In this document: positions 1 to 13,126 of the stretch, one piece after another | Layout of the letters: each line of letters opens with the position of its first letter | Numbering within the stretch: position 1 is the first letter of the stretch | NCBI RefSeq assembly: GCF_965638725.1 | Contig: NC_134949.1 | Span: 54,092,151 to 54,156,150 of the forward strand | Source of the DNA: Aptenodytes patagonicus | Taxonomy: Eukaryota > Chordata > Aves > Sphenisciformes > Spheniscidae | Length of the DNA stretch: 64,000 nucleotides | Direction: 5' to 3' | Position numbers and translations under genes: made by a program | The notes under the pieces: generated by a model | Database searches by the model: none | The model's input: the letters and a program-made list of their open reading frames with translations, nothing else | Told to the model about the DNA's origin: nothing

Positions 1-744
1 TTGTGTTATTTAAATTTAATAAACTTTGTATTATATTTATGTTGCATTTAATTTCTTTCTTCCAAAAAGGGAAGTAATTTGTTTTCAGAATGCAATGATG
101 TAAACTGAAGATTAGGAAAGAAAGGAAAATAAACTAAATCCTTTAATTCTCCCAAGAGCTATTGTTTAACATCCCCTTAACTTCCTCTTCAACCACTCCA
201 CTTTTCTTTGGCCTTCAGATCTCTTTCTCTCCTCAGTACCAACTGTTTTCTAGGTGGAAACCAAGAGGATGATCTGACTGACCTGGGCCCCAGTACATGA
301 AATAAGGATCCTCTGCCCAGTTGCCTGTGGTCTCCCTCACTCTCTTCCATTTCACCCCTGTGTTTCTTAGCCCCCACTACATGGGCACTGCCTGCTCACT
401 TGCTTGGTACTGTTAATTATGGCAGTAAGTACCTCATGCTCTTTTTGCACCTCCGTGGCTAAGGATACAATTGTCCTAGGAGAGCCGTGGCCATTTCAGA
501 GCTCTTTGCTGTAATGTGCCTAGGAGCTGTGCACCAGTTGTCCCACCACCATCTTCCACAATGAGGTGGGAAGGGCTCCACCAACACAGTCATGGCTGAC
601 TTTGTTGGAATTAAGGTGGAGGCAACTGAAAGATAATATGATACACTTTCTCACTTTTCTGAGTTGGCAATATCTTAGCTATGTCCAGGACGCAATGTTA
701 TCTAATTTCCAGCCCCTTTCATTTTTCCTTAGCTGGGTGGAGTC
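1..744. other. Intergenic, no gene seen
   Basis: AT-rich, non-repetitive-looking sequence without an ORF that resembles a known protein. An AATAAA lies at 18-23 and could be the poly(A) signal of a gene to the left (SLC17A8 is the expected left neighbour from mammalian order), but nothing else supports this. I see no recognisable exon or RNA gene. Confidence 0.4.
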
Positions 745-1720
745 ATGAGTACTCTTCAGTTGAACCTGTGACATTGACCTTTTAATATCTCAGTCTTCCC
801 AGTGCAAGTTGGACATTAAGGGTCTAGTCCTGCTGCTGCTCCTCTTGCCTGTCACAGGTGACTATAATCATGTTCACCATTTGTCCAAATTCTGGTAGGG
901 AACAAGGAAGAGCCAACAAAAACTTTGAGAGCTTCTTTACATCAGGGTCCTGAGGACACTAATAGGCTTTAACGGCCCTGGTCAGCCTCACCTGTGGCCT
1001 CCCACACACCCTGCCCATGGGCTCAGGATGCTATTTAAGCTCAAACCTGGGCTTCTAGTCCTGGTCTGTGATAAGCTGGAGGTGTGCTTGGTGTTGTCTC
1101 CTCATGTCCTGGCTCACTGGTGGATTTTTCCCAGGTGGACTGCAGGTGTAAGCGGTAGCTTGCATTATCTCCAGTCCTGCCTCTGCCTGGGAGGACGTCA
1201 GGCTGATGCTGCAGGCAGTGTGTCTCCAGTCCTGCATCTGGCCCTATCTCTTCCTGCTGCTCTTGGCTCATCCCTGGATGGCCCCTGGTCCTGATTCACC
1301 ACCTTGCCTCCTCTGGGCCTGTTGCTATCAGCGCCCTGGCCCCACTCAGGTACTGTGGGACTGTGTCCTGTTAGTGGGGCTATCCTCAGCTCCTGGCTTA
1401 TCCTCCTCATGGAGCAGTCCTGCTCCTCCCTGACGTACAAGTGTCTTCCTTGCAGAAGGAAGAAGGCAGCTTCTTCCAAACTGAGTCCTGTGTGATTCCT
1501 TGCAGCCAAATCTGATGTTCCCCCTTCTCCTGGATGTATAGGCAGGTGTAATGAGCTTTCCATCAGCTGCTGAGTGTGTGATGTCCCCTTGTTCCCTGGG
1601 TGGTCATGGACCTCTTGTGGCAGGATGGGGCAGTTCCCCTGAACTTTGCTCTGGGTACTTGTATGGGGTCTGATGCCTGCTCCACAGCCCTCCCTCTCAA
1701 TAAGCAATGAGAACAGTCAT
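745..1720. repeat. GC-rich repeat-like block, possible LTR, unclassified
   Basis: This block differs from its AT-rich flanks: it is rich in CCTG/CTCC words, open in several frames on both strands by composition, and has a TATA-like element (TATTTAAG, about 1031-1038) followed by an internally repetitive segment with recurring TCCAGTCCTG-type words (near 1170 and 1229). An AATAAA lies downstream at 1763-1768. The composition resembles avian LTRs, but I could not define TG...CA ends or a target-site duplication. It could equally be a low-copy GC-rich element. The open frames inside it match no protein I know. Confidence 0.35.
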
Positions 1721-2588
1721 CTGCTTGCAATGCTTCAGAGCACAGTAGAGCCTCCTCTAGAACAATAAAGTATAGAACTGTGGGTTTAAAAGGCTAACTG
1801 TGACTCTGGCTTGCCAGATAGCATTAGCAGAGGCTCCTCCTGCATCTCCAATGGCTTACACTGTCCGTTCATATGATGTCTAGACTACATTTCCTCTCTC
1901 ATCCTGAAAGAAATGGTTTCTTGTTAGCTACTGAACTGGTTCTTTTAACCATCTTTCTTTTTCCTTGACATTAGACACAGTATGAGAAACAAGCAGAGGT
2001 TTAGAAGTTTGCAGAATGAATTTACTTAGTGTGAATATTTTAGCAATTCAAAAGCCCATCTAAAAATATCCGAATACTTACTTTTTAATAATACTTCACT
2101 CATCACCTTTGACATTTAGTTTAAAAGAACTTCTTATTAATGAAAGGACAGTGCATTCATTTACTGGAATAGATCAACATTTCATAATATTTTTATCTCT
2201 CCAAATATTTACATAAATGAAGGCTAAGCCTTATTGGACTCAATCACTATCATACTGTATAACATCAAAATGTCAAGAGGAAAAAATTGAGAGAATAAAG
2301 TATATATTTACTCCGAGGCCTCTAGAACAACTCCTTATCAGCTAATACTGTACTAACATATTTAACTTAAAGCTGTGATTCCTCTAGGAACTTTTAAACT
2401 TGTAACCCCTAGCAGGAGGGGAAAAATAAAAGAGCACGTCATATCAGTACCTTAATTAAAATTTAAAATAATGACAGAGAATCTAATGTGGAATAACCAG
2501 AACTTATTTATAGAAAAACACATTCTGAATTTCAGTTGAAGTCAGCTAGAGGGAGGTAGACCAAGCTGCCCATACTGAAGTTTAGACT

Positions 2589-2631
2589 CTCATACTGTAA
2601 GCATCTCATACTGTAAGCATCTCATACTGTA
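2589..2631. repeat. 16-bp tandem repeat, 2.7 copies
   Basis: The unit CTCATACTGTAAGCAT is present at 2589-2604 and 2605-2620, followed by 11 matching bases to 2631. The copies are identical, so the array is young or conserved by slippage. Confidence 0.9.
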
Positions 2632-5600
2632 GCTGATTCCACATATGCTCAGCTCTCCTCTTGCACCCAAGCAGCTGTAAGATGGTATCTTGTTAACAAC
2701 ATACATGCTCTTGCTAGAGCATGCTGGCTAACTATTAACTGCCTGCCATCAGGGAGGAATTCCCCCTCTTAGGCCAGATTGTTCCATGGTCATTTTACCC
2801 TTCATGACACTCCCCTTTAAATATATAAGTGATAAAGACAGAATATGGGATTTCATCAGGGCACAACATAGGATTGTTGAACAAATTTTGCCCTGCTTGG
2901 AAACCAAATTATCTGAAAGCAACTTATAACGAAGAGGCTCTGATTAACGAAAGAATTATTCAGTAAGCTAAACTAATCTCAAAAGCGGAGTTGTTATTCT
3001 GCTTTTGAAATGCAGCAGAAAAAAAAAAGATTAACAGCTACTAGAGTTAACTCACTGAAACTTTGCACCCCATTCCTTTCCTATTTTTTTAGCCTGTACA
3101 GAAACAGCCTTAGCTATTAAGATTACTTAATTATCTTCATATGATAAAATGTATTGTAAGCTGGTGATAATTTTGGCCATCCTTCAAGAAATGAAAAGCT
3201 TCCTTTACATTAGAGTGGCGAACAGTGATATTTTTGAGAGTGCCTAAGAGTAAGAAATGGCCTGTCTGAGGAGACAGACCATGACCCAAAGTGGTGTAGA
3301 TGGTGTGTGTCCTCTGTGCAGCAATAGTAAATAACGGGTGCTGCAGGGATGAAAGAAAAGCTGCAGGTGACTCTGCTGTTTAGTGGCAACTCTTTATAAT
3401 AAAGTCAGGAACACTTTCCAAGCTGTAACCGATGGTTTGGGCTGAGGCACAGCTTGGTTCAGATGAGCCCTCAGGTGTCTGCAGTACCATTCACGCTGGG
3501 AGCTGTCAGCACAGGGGAAAGAGGTTCTTGAGCACAAGCAGATCTCAGTCAAGACACATATCCCTTGGTCTATCGAACAAACACAGACCCAAGGTCTCTC
3601 ACTAGTTGTGACTGGTTGTCATCTGTACGATGCTGCTGGAGCTCCAAGCAACTGGCTGTGAGTAGGCAGAGAGCTGTACAGCTGTTGACAAGATTTCCTA
3701 TGCAAAAAGGAGAAGGTGCTGGTCATTTGTGGGTGTATTACTTTCATATGTTTTTAATGTGTAGTGATGCATTCATAGGGGTGTGAAGAGAAGAAAATGT
3801 TGAAGATGAATGCCCAACCTACCTTTTCTTCCTTTCCCCCATCTCCTTCTGTGCTAGATTTTTCCCATCCACGCTTTTGATGACAAACTACTTTGTTGCC
3901 AGGATTTGTCTTGCCTTTCCACGGCTGAGACCATGGAGCTACCTTGTCAGTGCAAGTGTGAGATGGCAATTAATTCAGTGGAGAAAAGGCAGAGTAGCAG
4001 GAGGAGGAGCAAACAAGCTACGACAAAACCTCCAATTCTTTCATAGACTGTGCAGTTTATGAAGTGGTATTTTCTAGGCAGACAGATTTCTAGCCCTGAT
4101 TGTTATATATATCCCTGTTTTTGTAGCTGAACATGTGTTTGCACTGATAATAGCATGGATGTATTTTAGAACACATGCTATTTGTCAGTTAAGTAAAGTT
4201 AGTATTGTCTAGAGAAGTTCTAGGATGTAAATTTTCTGAAATTTTAAAAATTATAGCATGCAATGCTACCTTAAAAAAGATATTCTATTTATAAGTAACT
4301 GGATTTGAATCTTTTCCCTTCCTCTTCTCTCCCTTGATGCTGTGTAGGTAGTCTCTCATAACACTACAGAAGATATTTTTGATTTGCTCTAATGCCTTTC
4401 TGTTCAGTTTTCATTTGCACATAGCCGCAATAAAATATGAACACCTGGCTTGAACTAGTAATGCCACATGTTGTTGCTACAGGCAACATCTCCTCTTTTG
4501 ATCATGAGGATTCTTTCTTTGCTTTTTTCAATAATGTCTTGAACGTATTGATTAGTGGACAAAGCACGACTTTGCCACTTGCCTCTTTATTATTGTAAGG
4601 AAAGGAAAAATGTTTTAATGCAACAAATTTGTTAGTGAATGGAGGTATTAAATTTGGTTTCCTTTGTGGTGAGCTCTTCGCTGTCTGACAAACAGCATCC
4701 ACACAGAGGAAAATGCTTTTTGGGGAAGAACCTTTATTGAAGGTTGGTTTCTAGGGACTTCTAAATAGCAATTGCTCTGTGCTGCCAACAATCTAGGACC
4801 AATGCTGCAGGAGGCTGAAAGCTGAAAAAGAGATTTAAGGTCTTCAGAACTAGCCAAGAGATGGAAAGCTCCATGAGACATAATATGACATTTGTTGGAC
4901 TTCTTGGCTCAGTCTCTGCTTCTTCAGCTGGTAAGGGACAAATCCCATCACTGGCCTCAAGATGACCAAAGAAAGAGGGGGTTTTTTTGGCATGTGGTTC
5001 CTAGACACCACTGGAGTGGACATTTACTGGAAAGTGTCAGATGGGATGTTGGCATGTTTGGAGTTGTGGAGACCACCTGTCTCCTGTGGGTAGGGTTGTT
5101 TTGGAAGAATTCTCTTATTTGAAAGTACTTTGTCAATTTTGCTAAACATGAATTTGTAAAACAGAAATCTCATCGTTTACAGTAGTGATGGCTTTCAGAG
5201 AGTCAGAAATGAGGACTGAGAGAACCTTAGTCTTAAATGTACTTATCATATGGCCAGTGACTGCTGGAATGAACTGTAGGCATAAATCCCTGAAAACAGT
5301 ACCCCCTTGGGCGTGCTAGTGTCCAGTGACAGCCTTATGGCATCATTCTCCTATTGATCTCTTCAGAAACCTGTCATACCATGTGTGTTTGGCTGGCCAC
5401 CAAGTGAATTTACAAGGGACAGAACACATGAGAAAGACCCTTTATTAATTACATTTTAAAGAGAAGGATAGAGAGTTTCAGTTTCCTTGATATAAGCTTG
5501 AGGATGAATATACCTTTTTAAATTATTTTTTTCTCTTAAACTTGAGGAAAGCGAGGGAATTTTACTCTTGGTAACTTCAGGGCCAGCAGCTGTCACCTTT

Positions 5601-8379
5601 TTCCTAGAGAGGACTGTGTTTGCTGCCCAATGCCTCTCTTTTCTGGAGTAGAAGGTACAGCTTGTGTCTCTGTGTATTCACTCTTGATCAGACAGTGTAA
5701 ATATGTAGAGAAGGACGGAGAGCATATACCATGTGGCAGATGTGAACTCGCTTACCATGAGTGATGCTGCCAGCTGTCCCCTCTGGCTGAAATTTGCCTC
5801 AATACCACTGCCAGATCAACTCATCCCCACTGGATAGGTTTAGCAATGCAAAACAAGGAATCATTACCCTTGCTGTGTAGGTGGGGTGTTGAAACAGAAC
5901 AGCGCAGATTCATTCCACTTTACTTTAAATTCCTCTACTGGGTAAGTGGGGATGTAGTTGTTCAAGGTCCCCTTTCTGTCAGTGGCAAGAGATCAGCATT
6001 TTTGGATGCAGTGCAGCCCACCCAGGATGTGATTCATCATCTACAGGTACCAATTTCTTCCCCTTGTGCACAAAAGGTGCATGAGTCTACCAGGTTTAAA
6101 GTTAAGGGCCTCAGTTTCATGCCTAAAGCTTTATGGGGTGAGCCCAAATCAACAATCTCTAAGTTTCTTAGAGAGTGTGGCAGATCCAGGAACCAAACTT
6201 TAATGTTCTCAAATCCCTGTGATGCTGAAATTTATAGCCCATTCCGCTTCTTCAGTACTCAGTGTAATGCTCAGTTCCCCTAAAAAGTGTAAAGAATAAC
6301 AGAAACACTTAGAAGTCAAGTATATGTCTTGGAATGACATCTGGGCTCCTTGAGTGGGAAAGACAAGGAGGCTGAAAGTGTCATAAAAATGTACATGTGC
6401 AAGAAAAGTGTTACAATCAGCAACAAGGTACTATCACTTCACTTTTTGAGCCAACTTCCCCCCTGCAGCCAGCCAGAGTATTAATGAGCATCCCAAGTCT
6501 CTGTGCCGATGGACAAGCTGGGATTCACAACGTTTTAATACAGACTGTGTTCGGAGAGTTTCGCAAAGAAAGAATTGTTAATGAGTAATCCTTGTCCATT
6601 AGGGCACTGAGCCAATGAGCCCAAGCTTTGATTCATTGTGTTATCACTACAGGCTTCTGCTAAACCTAAAAAAAAACCAAAACAAAAATGTTCCTGTGTG
6701 AGAATCGTTAGGATACTGAACTGAGTGCAGAACTGTCTTACATCCTGCCATCCGCAGTCTTCCAGAAAAGAACAGTAAGTAATAATTCCTTAAGCTGATA
6801 GCTCTTGCTGTTGTGTAGTGTAAAACCAATTTTCTCACCTGAATTATTTAGTGGATGTTAATATAAAGATAAGTAATTTCATCTATAAAACTGGCACAAC
6901 AGCAGGAACTCCCCTTGAGAAAAAATGTTAATATGTCATGAAAAATAATGACAGTGTTGGAATTTTTCTTTAGAAAGCTGGTTTCTGTGTCTGTGTGCCA
7001 CTGGAAAAGAAAGCATAACTTTGATACTGAGTCTTTCCTGCAGTAACACTATCTAGTTAATTATGTGCATCAGCTTTAAAATTGTACTGGTTTGTTAATA
7101 TTTTATCCTTTTAGGAACAGAAAATGTTTTAAATGTGATTAATGGGAGAACAGAGGACAATCCAGAATGGAACAGTTGTATTTGTTTTATGTAATTTCTT
7201 TGTTTGATGGTTTTGTATACAGATTCCATGTGCATCTTCCGAAGTCTAGGACTTTAGCACTTATTTCACATAACTAGCACAAGCAAAAGGGGGTTTCACT
7301 TTTCAAGCGATTACTATTTGAATCCATTGCCAGTTTTTAAGAAAATGTCAGTTTATTCTGAGTGTTCCTGCTAGGTATTTATCTTCAGAAAACTGTAATT
7401 GTGGTGGGACACATACGGCTTTTGTCATTTTTATTGCTATGCTTGTGTTACAGAGAACCTAGAGATCCCAAACTAGATTGGGATCCCACGAGGCTAGATG
7501 GGAGTCCAAAAACAGGTTAAGAAAGGAGGATTTGCAGTTTTGTCAGGTGAGACAGGAAAAAGATGCTGGAGAAAGGAAGAAACAGAGAAATGGTGTTCAG
7601 CAGGTCATCGTAGGGACAGCCAGAAGCTGGCCCCGCTCTTTGAATTTACTCGCCTACCTACAGAAATGCCGTTGAGACTTTTGGTAGAGTTTTCAGTTCT
7701 ACTTGTGACTGACTTAAAGATATATATTTTCCCTTCAGAATAAGCTGTAAGAATATCCTGTATTTTTCCTGTGTCCTGTGTCTCTTTGCTCCTCTGATTT
7801 TAGATGTCATATTAAAAAAATCTAACCAGTAACTTTCAAACACACACAGTAACACCAGTCCTGCCTCTGTCTTCCTAACGCTTTCATGTCTCTGATACAC
7901 TTTAAAACAAACAAGCAAGCAAACAAAAAAGCCTCTCAAATAAGTGAGGCAGTGCATTAAATATTCTACAGAAAGGCGATGAGGCCAGATCAAAAGCCTG
8001 TGAACTAGACGGGAATCTTCCCATTGATGTTAACAGTGTTTGGATCGGGCCATAGATTAATGACGTTACTGAAATTTCTCTTTGAGCAATTGGCAGCCGG
8101 ATGTGTAAAGAATAGGACAATATTACAGGACAGGAGGAGGGAAATGTACCTCACTAATATCTGTGAAAAATTTTGCCAGTGCTTTGATATATTTTCCTTT
8201 ACTGAGTAATTGAAATAGGTTCAATCATTCTTCTTCTGAAAGTAAAATGCAATTAGCCTATCATGGAGATTTCCTGATGATCAAACGTATTTTTACTTTA
8301 CCTGAAAGTATGAGGCTATGATGCTTTTGTCTTTCAGTGAGCCCAGTTGATTTTAACTTTAATTATTTCATTAAGAGGC

Positions 8380-8450
8380 TTGGTTTTGCTTACACAGAAG
8401 CCAGGGGAAGCTTTACTATTGACTACAGTAGGGTCAGAGGTAGTCCACTG
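8380..8450. repeat. Possible ancient amniote SINE/LINE fragment
   Basis: The words around ATTGACTACAGTAGGGTCAGA resemble the common reptile/bird ancient-repeat core in which a CCATTGACTTCAGTGGG-like word precedes a GATCAGG-like word. The match is short and diverged. A RepeatMasker run against ancestral amniote repeats would settle it. Confidence 0.25.
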
Positions 8451-8483
8451 ATAAGAGTCCACAATGAATCTGAAACGTACACC

Positions 8484-8516
8484 CACACGCATGTGCGTAT
8501 GTGTATACATACGTAT
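8484..8516. repeat. Alternating pyrimidine-purine tract, Z-DNA prone
   Basis: Every step from 8484 to 8516 alternates pyrimidine and purine (33 bases), including CG, CA/TG and TA steps, the composition that favours left-handed DNA. It is followed by further AT-alternating sequence. Confidence 0.7.
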
Positions 8517-10106
8517 TTATATATGCCCATGAACATATATCCCATAGGAAAGCTGAATAAACATGCATGCACATACATACGGTGAAAGAACAAGTCACAT
8601 ATATAATAATATATATCTCAATTTTCTCAGTTAAACGTAGAATACATAAACATGCATTGATTGACTGTTCTGAAGTATGCTAAAGGATACATGTAATAAA
8701 ATTATATGTAATTCTGAGCTCTTCATTATGCAATTGATGAAAATAATCTCAAGCAATTGGGCATAGATTTTACTTTATACATACTGATCTCTGTTTTTCT
8801 TTGCTGTATAATTTTGACCTATGAAAATCATCTAAAAGGTGGTGGAGTAAATAGGTTTTTTAAAAAGTTAACTAAAATATTTCTTTGGAAAAATAAAAAA
8901 CTTTTTCACTTTTACCATGCCTCTTAACTTCTCTTGAGGGGCTCTTATTTTGGAGAGCAATATTGATTTCCTGTGCACCTATTATCTTTATTTCAGCTTT
9001 TACCTGATCTGATGCATTTTTTTGTTACACTGCAGGATGGAGTATCAGTCAAGTTGGCTAAGATATTCCAGATTCATCTTGATAGAAGTAGCTAAAAGAT
9101 GAACTTCATGTAAGGAAGGAAGCATGAGGCAGAAATACCTACGAATGTTTAGTCACACCAATTATGCCTGCGAATATCAAGAAGCATTCCACTATTATGT
9201 GGTTTTGGTGGATAAAGAAATCTGAATTAAGAGTGGTTACTGATCCCAGTTCATGTAGATGAACTGATTCTGGAAGCTGAGATGACATAGCTTTATGTCA
9301 CCAGCCTCTATCTTTGGAAAGAATACTTCTGCCAAAAGGCTCTGTGCATAGGTGCTGCAGACGGCACCCTTCGTCACCTGGCCGTGTTGATAGCAGTTTG
9401 GGTGCCTCTGTATGTCTGCTGGGTGGGACTATCCCACTGGCCAGAGCAATGCTTCTGGAGTTGCTCCATGGGAGTTGCAGCCAGCTGGGATCACAGTTGT
9501 TTAACTGCAGCAACAGCCTAGGAGGATCAGGCTGAGAAGAGGCTAATGACATGGCGTGTGTTGTGGAACCAGCTCTTTGAAAGCGGAGTCCACCCCTCGG
9601 TCTGTGATGCCTTGTGACACCGACTTACGGTGACCTATACTATTTCCCAGAACTGAACAATGTGTGGAATAAGTGGTGCTTAAATGCTCTATACTGTGTA
9701 CCTGGTGTAGGTCTGAAAGCTGGAAATCAGTAGCTGCTGCTTTTAAATACTGGTGAAATTAATTGGATAAATCTAATATAGGATAGATGGCTTACAGCAG
9801 GCTGGATTCAGGGGCAAATCAAAGCAAAATGTCAATCAGTAATGAAGAGTTTGGTGTTCAGGCAAATTTACAGTAGCAATGCTACATGTAATGGAAAATA
9901 TATTTCCAGCCTTTTTAATGGTGATCATGTCTTGTGCCTTGCAGAAATCCCCCGAAGATAGGATTAATTTCTTCTATGAAATCCAGTAAATGGTCTACAT
10001 CAGCTGAATATATTAAAGAAAATGAAGTATTAAAAAAAAAGGTGGGAACTGTAAAATCATCATGAACATTTGACTTGAACTGAATCAATCCAGATCAAAA
10101 TTACTC

Positions 10107-10440
10107 ATAAAATCATAGAATAGTTTGGGTTGGAAGGGACCACTAAAGGTCATCTAGTCCAACCCCCCTGCCGTGGGCAGGGACATCTTCAACTAGATCA
10201 GGTTGCTCAGAGCCCCGTCCAACCTGACCTTGAATGCTTCCAGGCAGGGGGCATCCATCACCTCTCTGGGCAACCTGTGCCAGTGTTTCACCACCCTCAG
10301 CGTAAAACATTTCTTCCTTATATCTAGTCTGTATCTACCCCCCTTTAGGTTAAAGCCATTCCCCCTTGTCCTGTCGCAACAGGCCCTGCTAAAATGTTTG
10401 CTGCCATCTTTTTTATAAGCCCCCTTTAAGTAATGTTGCA
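10107..10440 (-). mobile_element. CR1 LINE, 3' end fragment
   Basis: This is the familiar avian CR1 3' end read in reverse: it opens with AAATCATAGAATAG (reverse of the ATTCTATGATT terminal motif), followed by the GGTTGGAAGGGACC, ATCTAGTCCAACCCCCCTGCC, GGGCAGGGACA and GGTTGCTCAGAGCCCCGTCCA words, then the block ending near the GCCCCCTTTAAGTA word. The coding direction of the element is therefore minus. It is 5' truncated, as most CR1 copies are, and only moderately diverged. The open frames in it are fragments of the element and not host genes. Confidence 0.95.
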
Positions 10441-12986
10441 GGAGGGGTAGAGATACAAAATCTGTAACATCCTAGCATACTGAGAGGTTGTGACAAATAC
10501 ATCCTCAAGTTTCTTACTATAAACAAGGCAGTATTAACGGCACCAGGGTTTTTTTGTGTGTATGTAAAGAATAATAGATTCTAAGAAGTCTATCTTGAGG
10601 TTAGAGTGATGTTATCTAATGACATGTTAAAAAATGGAATAGCCTCAAAGGAACAAGAAATAAGTTTATAGACATTTCAAAGAGACTGTAAATACAAAAA
10701 CACTATATTAGGGTTTAAAAATATAGCTTGCTTTCTTTCTCCTTATTTGCAGCACAGACTAGACAGATGTAGGACGTATACCTTACAGGCTATTGAAGCT
10801 ACGCATTGAAAGTCTGACTGTATACTGACAGTCTGACAAAATACTTTGGAACAGATGTCTTCTTGGGACTGTATTTAAAATATCCTGATATAACATCTAA
10901 AATTCCCTAAGAAGATAAGTCCTAGGCTCTGTATGTACATATAGAAATTCTCAATCCCAAAGCCGACATGTTAGCACTTGCAGTGTTAGCTCCTCATATA
11001 GGGTCTGAGAAGGAAGCATGAGAAATACTAGTAGTGATGGAACGTAATCTTCAAATCTGGCTGCAGGGAGAGCTAATCCTGCAAGGAACTGCAAGGGTTG
11101 CACACCTGTGGGCTGTAAGAAAGCTATTGAAGGGCTTGCACATGAGGAGAGGGTGGAGATGGTCTCTCTCCTCTGAGCTTCAGCAAGAAAATCCAGAGAA
11201 ACATTCAGGAGCCCTCTGAAGATGCCTCATTCTGACATTTCTCTTACTTTTATAAGGGTCCTAACTGTGCTGCTATCTTCTCCCATGGCAGAACCCTTGT
11301 AACAGGCTGTAAGAGGAACCCCCTCCTAAGGGTCTGTCATGGGCAGTTAATGAGAAAACTGTCTTGCAATTCCTGACAGCCCTTTGCAGCCACGTGGGCA
11401 GCCCCACCTCTTGGGCAGCAGACACCTTCCCCAGCAAACGTGGTGGCAAGGCAGTAAAATGGTTGGAAGTAGACGTGGGCCTACTGGGGTGGCTGGGCTG
11501 GTTGCCAACCCCCATCCCAAGATACGTGGAGTTTTTTGCTGTTGCAAAACTGTGTTTCTGTGCTAGATTTGAGACTGCATGTTTACATGTTATTTGCCAC
11601 AAGAACCCTATCTGGTCTGTGATACAAGTAGCTTTTGACATTTCTGAGTAAACTGTTTAACTGTCGGCAGACATTTAAAATGCATCTGTCTAATTAGAGA
11701 GCCTTTGTTTATGTTAAGAAAGAACTTAATGAATCCTTACGGACAAATCTGAGTATAATTACTCAGTGTGCTTGCTGCTTTCACAAGCTATTTCCCAGCT
11801 CGCTCAGCACTGGGGCCTCCTGCTGCATTCACATTTTTGTCAGATGACTTCACTTCTGCTCAAGAAACATGCTGAGCCCTCACTGGGAAGCAGACTGGGC
11901 TATAACTCTCAAATGCCTTCAGTAAGTTGAAACGTAGTCCCAGGGACAGTCCCATGGGAATAACACCAAATAAAGAGTTAAGACTATAAACCAAAGCAAA
12001 ACACATTTCTGTCAACTTTATGCAGAATCCTCTTGGTGTCTGCATAAACCCTTGAGACATACCCTTGTTGGAGCTGTATGTTCTCCCATTGCTGATGGTC
12101 CTGACCCTAATGTAATCTTGAGGTGCCCCATCTCACACACATGAGCCAGACATGGGCAAGGGAGCCTCTTGCATGCCTTTCTCCTGGATGAGGTGCTGCT
12201 CTAACTATAGCCTGTGCTTGAGTAGGAAGCAATGGCAGGTCTCTTGCCTCTTATCTGATAGCCTAGCAGTCAGAGCGGGAAGGAGAAGACCTGGGTACAG
12301 TGCCACTGTCAACCTCAGGAGATGAAAGCTGCTGTATCTGACTTGCTAGGAAAGTATGCTAGTGAGTGGGCACAAGCATCTCCCAACCTCCCCAAGCGAG
12401 CGTTGTACGGCTGCTTGAGACTGCAAAGGGAGTGGGTGGGCTAGCCTGGTTATTAGACCAAGGCTTTGCTTTCTGTTTTTGCCACCATTTTTCTTGTTCA
12501 GCCAGTAATTACTGAAGGCAAGATAAAGAGCCAGTCGCTGGAAATTAAACTCAAGTTTCCTGGCTTGGAGTCTTCTGACCTAACCATAAACTTGCACTTT
12601 TTCAGTAAGCTAAAACAATGAAATGATGAAAGGGTGATGAAAAAATAATGCAAACAACTGGTATTCCCTGGAAGGGGGGCTGGACAGCATGCCCTCAGCA
12701 GGTCGGGCCAGTGCTTCAGTCTGTGAATATTTGAAAAAGGTTGAGCATAATCTGCCATTAGTTTTAAATGAACAGCAGAAGGATGGCAAATAAAATACAC
12801 CACAGCAAGGAAAAAACAAACAAAGTAGATGCAGCATTTTATTAAAAGGCTGAATTGGATATTGTAACTTCAAGCCAATGTTTCTTACAGTAAATATTGA
12901 AACAACCTCCTGAATCCTGCTTTACAATAGGTACACAAAAATGAGTTATCTTGTTTTAAATATTCTTTTTGCTTTATATCTTTCAG
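10441..12986. other. Intergenic / possible NR1H4 5' intron
   Basis: No exon can be supported. If NR1H4 has the usual non-coding first exon, this stretch is either intron 1 or upstream flank. It ends in a good splice acceptor (polypyrimidine then TTTCAG at 12981-12986). Confidence 0.4.
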
Positions 12987-13041
12987 GGTCTCCTTTCAAC
13001 CTATTTCTTAATTAGCATATTCCTCCTGAACTGAAGAATAA
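12987..13041 (+). other. NR1H4: NR1H4 5' UTR part of the first coding exon
   Basis: A splice acceptor (TTTCAG, 12981-12986) with a T-rich tract gives an exon start at 12987. A TAA stop lies directly before the start codon in the same frame (13039-13041), so the reading frame cannot extend upstream. Confidence 0.65.
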
Positions 13042-13126
13042 ATGGGATCTGAAATGAATTTAATAGGACATCACCAGCTAGCCACTGCTGATGGATTTTC
13101 TCTTGCTGAAGGTCCTCATTTGTTTG
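13042..13126 (+). CDS. NR1H4: NR1H4 coding exon 1 (alpha1/alpha2-type N-terminus)
   Basis: The ATG at 13042 opens MGSEMNLIGHHQL, matching human MGSKMNLIEHSHL of the FXR alpha1/alpha2 forms. There are 28 full codons plus one base; the exon ends G|GTAAGT (donor 13127). It is two codons longer than the human counterpart (an insertion near GPHLFG). In human FXR this exon is used from the upstream promoter. Confidence 0.95.

Larger units (their letters stand above)
1721..10106. other. Intergenic region upstream of NR1H4, no coding exon recognised
   Basis: About 8.4 kb of AT-rich sequence with only short, unrelated ORFs. It holds a 16-bp tandem repeat (2589-2631), a 33-bp alternating pyrimidine-purine tract (8484-8516) and a faint ancient-repeat match near 8380-8450. 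The non-coding first exon and promoter of NR1H4 could lie here or further left, but no sequence landmark lets me place them. Confidence 0.4.

Noticed and set aside
18-23. AATAAA as the 3' end of SLC17A8
   Set aside because: A lone hexamer in AT-rich DNA; no coding sequence or cleavage context in the window supports the neighbour gene.
755-780. Possible FXR/nuclear receptor IR-1 site
   Set aside because: Only one good half-site (TGACCT) is present; the other half (TGTCAC reverse) is poor, so it is not a convincing element.
1198-1707. 169-codon minus-strand ORF
   Set aside because: It lies in the GC-rich repeat-like block, resembles no protein I know, and overlaps open frames on the other strand.
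5846-6283. 145-codon + strand ORF
   Set aside because: No domain, signal or family resemblance; no splice structure or conservation evidence. Length is possible by chance in this much sequence.
10130-10418. Two overlapping + strand ORFs
   Set aside because: They fall wholly within the CR1 LINE and are antisense readings of its 3' end.
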